Below the pieces are notes generated by a model. That model was not told the origin of the DNA, did not search any database, and saw nothing but the letters and a program-made list of their open reading frames with translations. From Embleya hyalina (GTDB lineage: Bacteria > Actinomycetota > Actinomycetes > Streptomycetales > Streptomycetaceae), in the NCBI RefSeq assembly GCF_003967355.1, contig NZ_BIFH01000059.1, forward strand, positions 1 to 64,000: 64,000 nt of DNA, given 5' to 3'. A program made the position numbers and the translations under genes. Position 1 is the first letter of the stretch. Each line of letters begins with the position of its first letter. Positions 63,915 to 64,000 of this stretch are shown one piece after another.

Positions 63915-64000
63915 CGTTCGTAGGTTCGCGTCCGAAACGTCCGCGCCGCCGGGGGTGACTGGCCGGCGTTGCGAGGGATTCCTTCAGCGCAACGGCGAGG

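Overview
The window is very GC-rich DNA with strong third-position bias, many GTG starts and GGAGG-type ribosome binding sites. ECF sigma factors, XRE regulators, lipoproteins and Streptomyces-type hypothetical proteins point to a large filamentous actinomycete (Streptomyces, Embleya or Kitasatospora-like). I saw no rRNA or tRNA gene. The layout looks like an accessory or chromosome-arm region: intact operons separated by gene debris, insertion-sequence scraps and small toxin-antitoxin pairs. || 0-14 kb: a GNAT-like/DUF2716 protein, two toxin-antitoxin pairs of one family plus a decayed orphan toxin, an ECF sigma factor with its membrane partner, a frameshifted glycine-rich secreted protein, a gene interrupted by a 10-bp tandem repeat that can act as a reading-frame switch, an HNH endonuclease and a helical protein. 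|| 14-22 kb: a SigE-type sigma factor with a PASTA-domain membrane partner, then two peptide-modification loci. The first is a 39-residue peptide followed at once by a protein-isoaspartate-methyltransferase homologue. The second is a graspetide (ATP-grasp RiPP) operon of precursor, ligase and a kinase-like protein, divergent from an XRE regulator. A HEPN-like protein with an R-X4-H motif lies between them. || 22-35 kb: a graveyard of immunity-type and regulator genes (DUF4303-like, SMI1/SUKH-like, TPR regulator and others), mostly frameshifted or truncated. It also holds a replication-relaxation protein, a 55-bp tandem palindromic repeat resembling iterons, and a third toxin-antitoxin pair; these look like remains of an integrative element or plasmid. 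|| 35-49 kb: a relic type I-E-like CRISPR array without cas genes, fragments of IS5, IS1182, ISL3, IS21 (an IstA-IstB deletion fusion), IS701 and Tn3 elements, and an integrase tail. Embedded are a PfkB sugar kinase plus a phosphatase-glycosyltransferase fusion for a glucosylglycerol-type solute, a secreted GDSL esterase, and a cupin/AraC divergent pair. || 48.6-59.7 kb: an intact carbohydrate catabolic island: ribose-type ABC transporter, alpha/beta hydrolase, PucR-type regulator, ROK kinase, FAD oxidoreductase, SDR, SIS isomerase, GntR/UTRA regulator and a phosphotriesterase-family lactonase. Two GTCTAGAC operators lie between the divergent SIS and GntR genes. || 59.7-64 kb: a hypothetical protein and a 710-residue alpha-solenoid protein built of three ~235-residue repeats.
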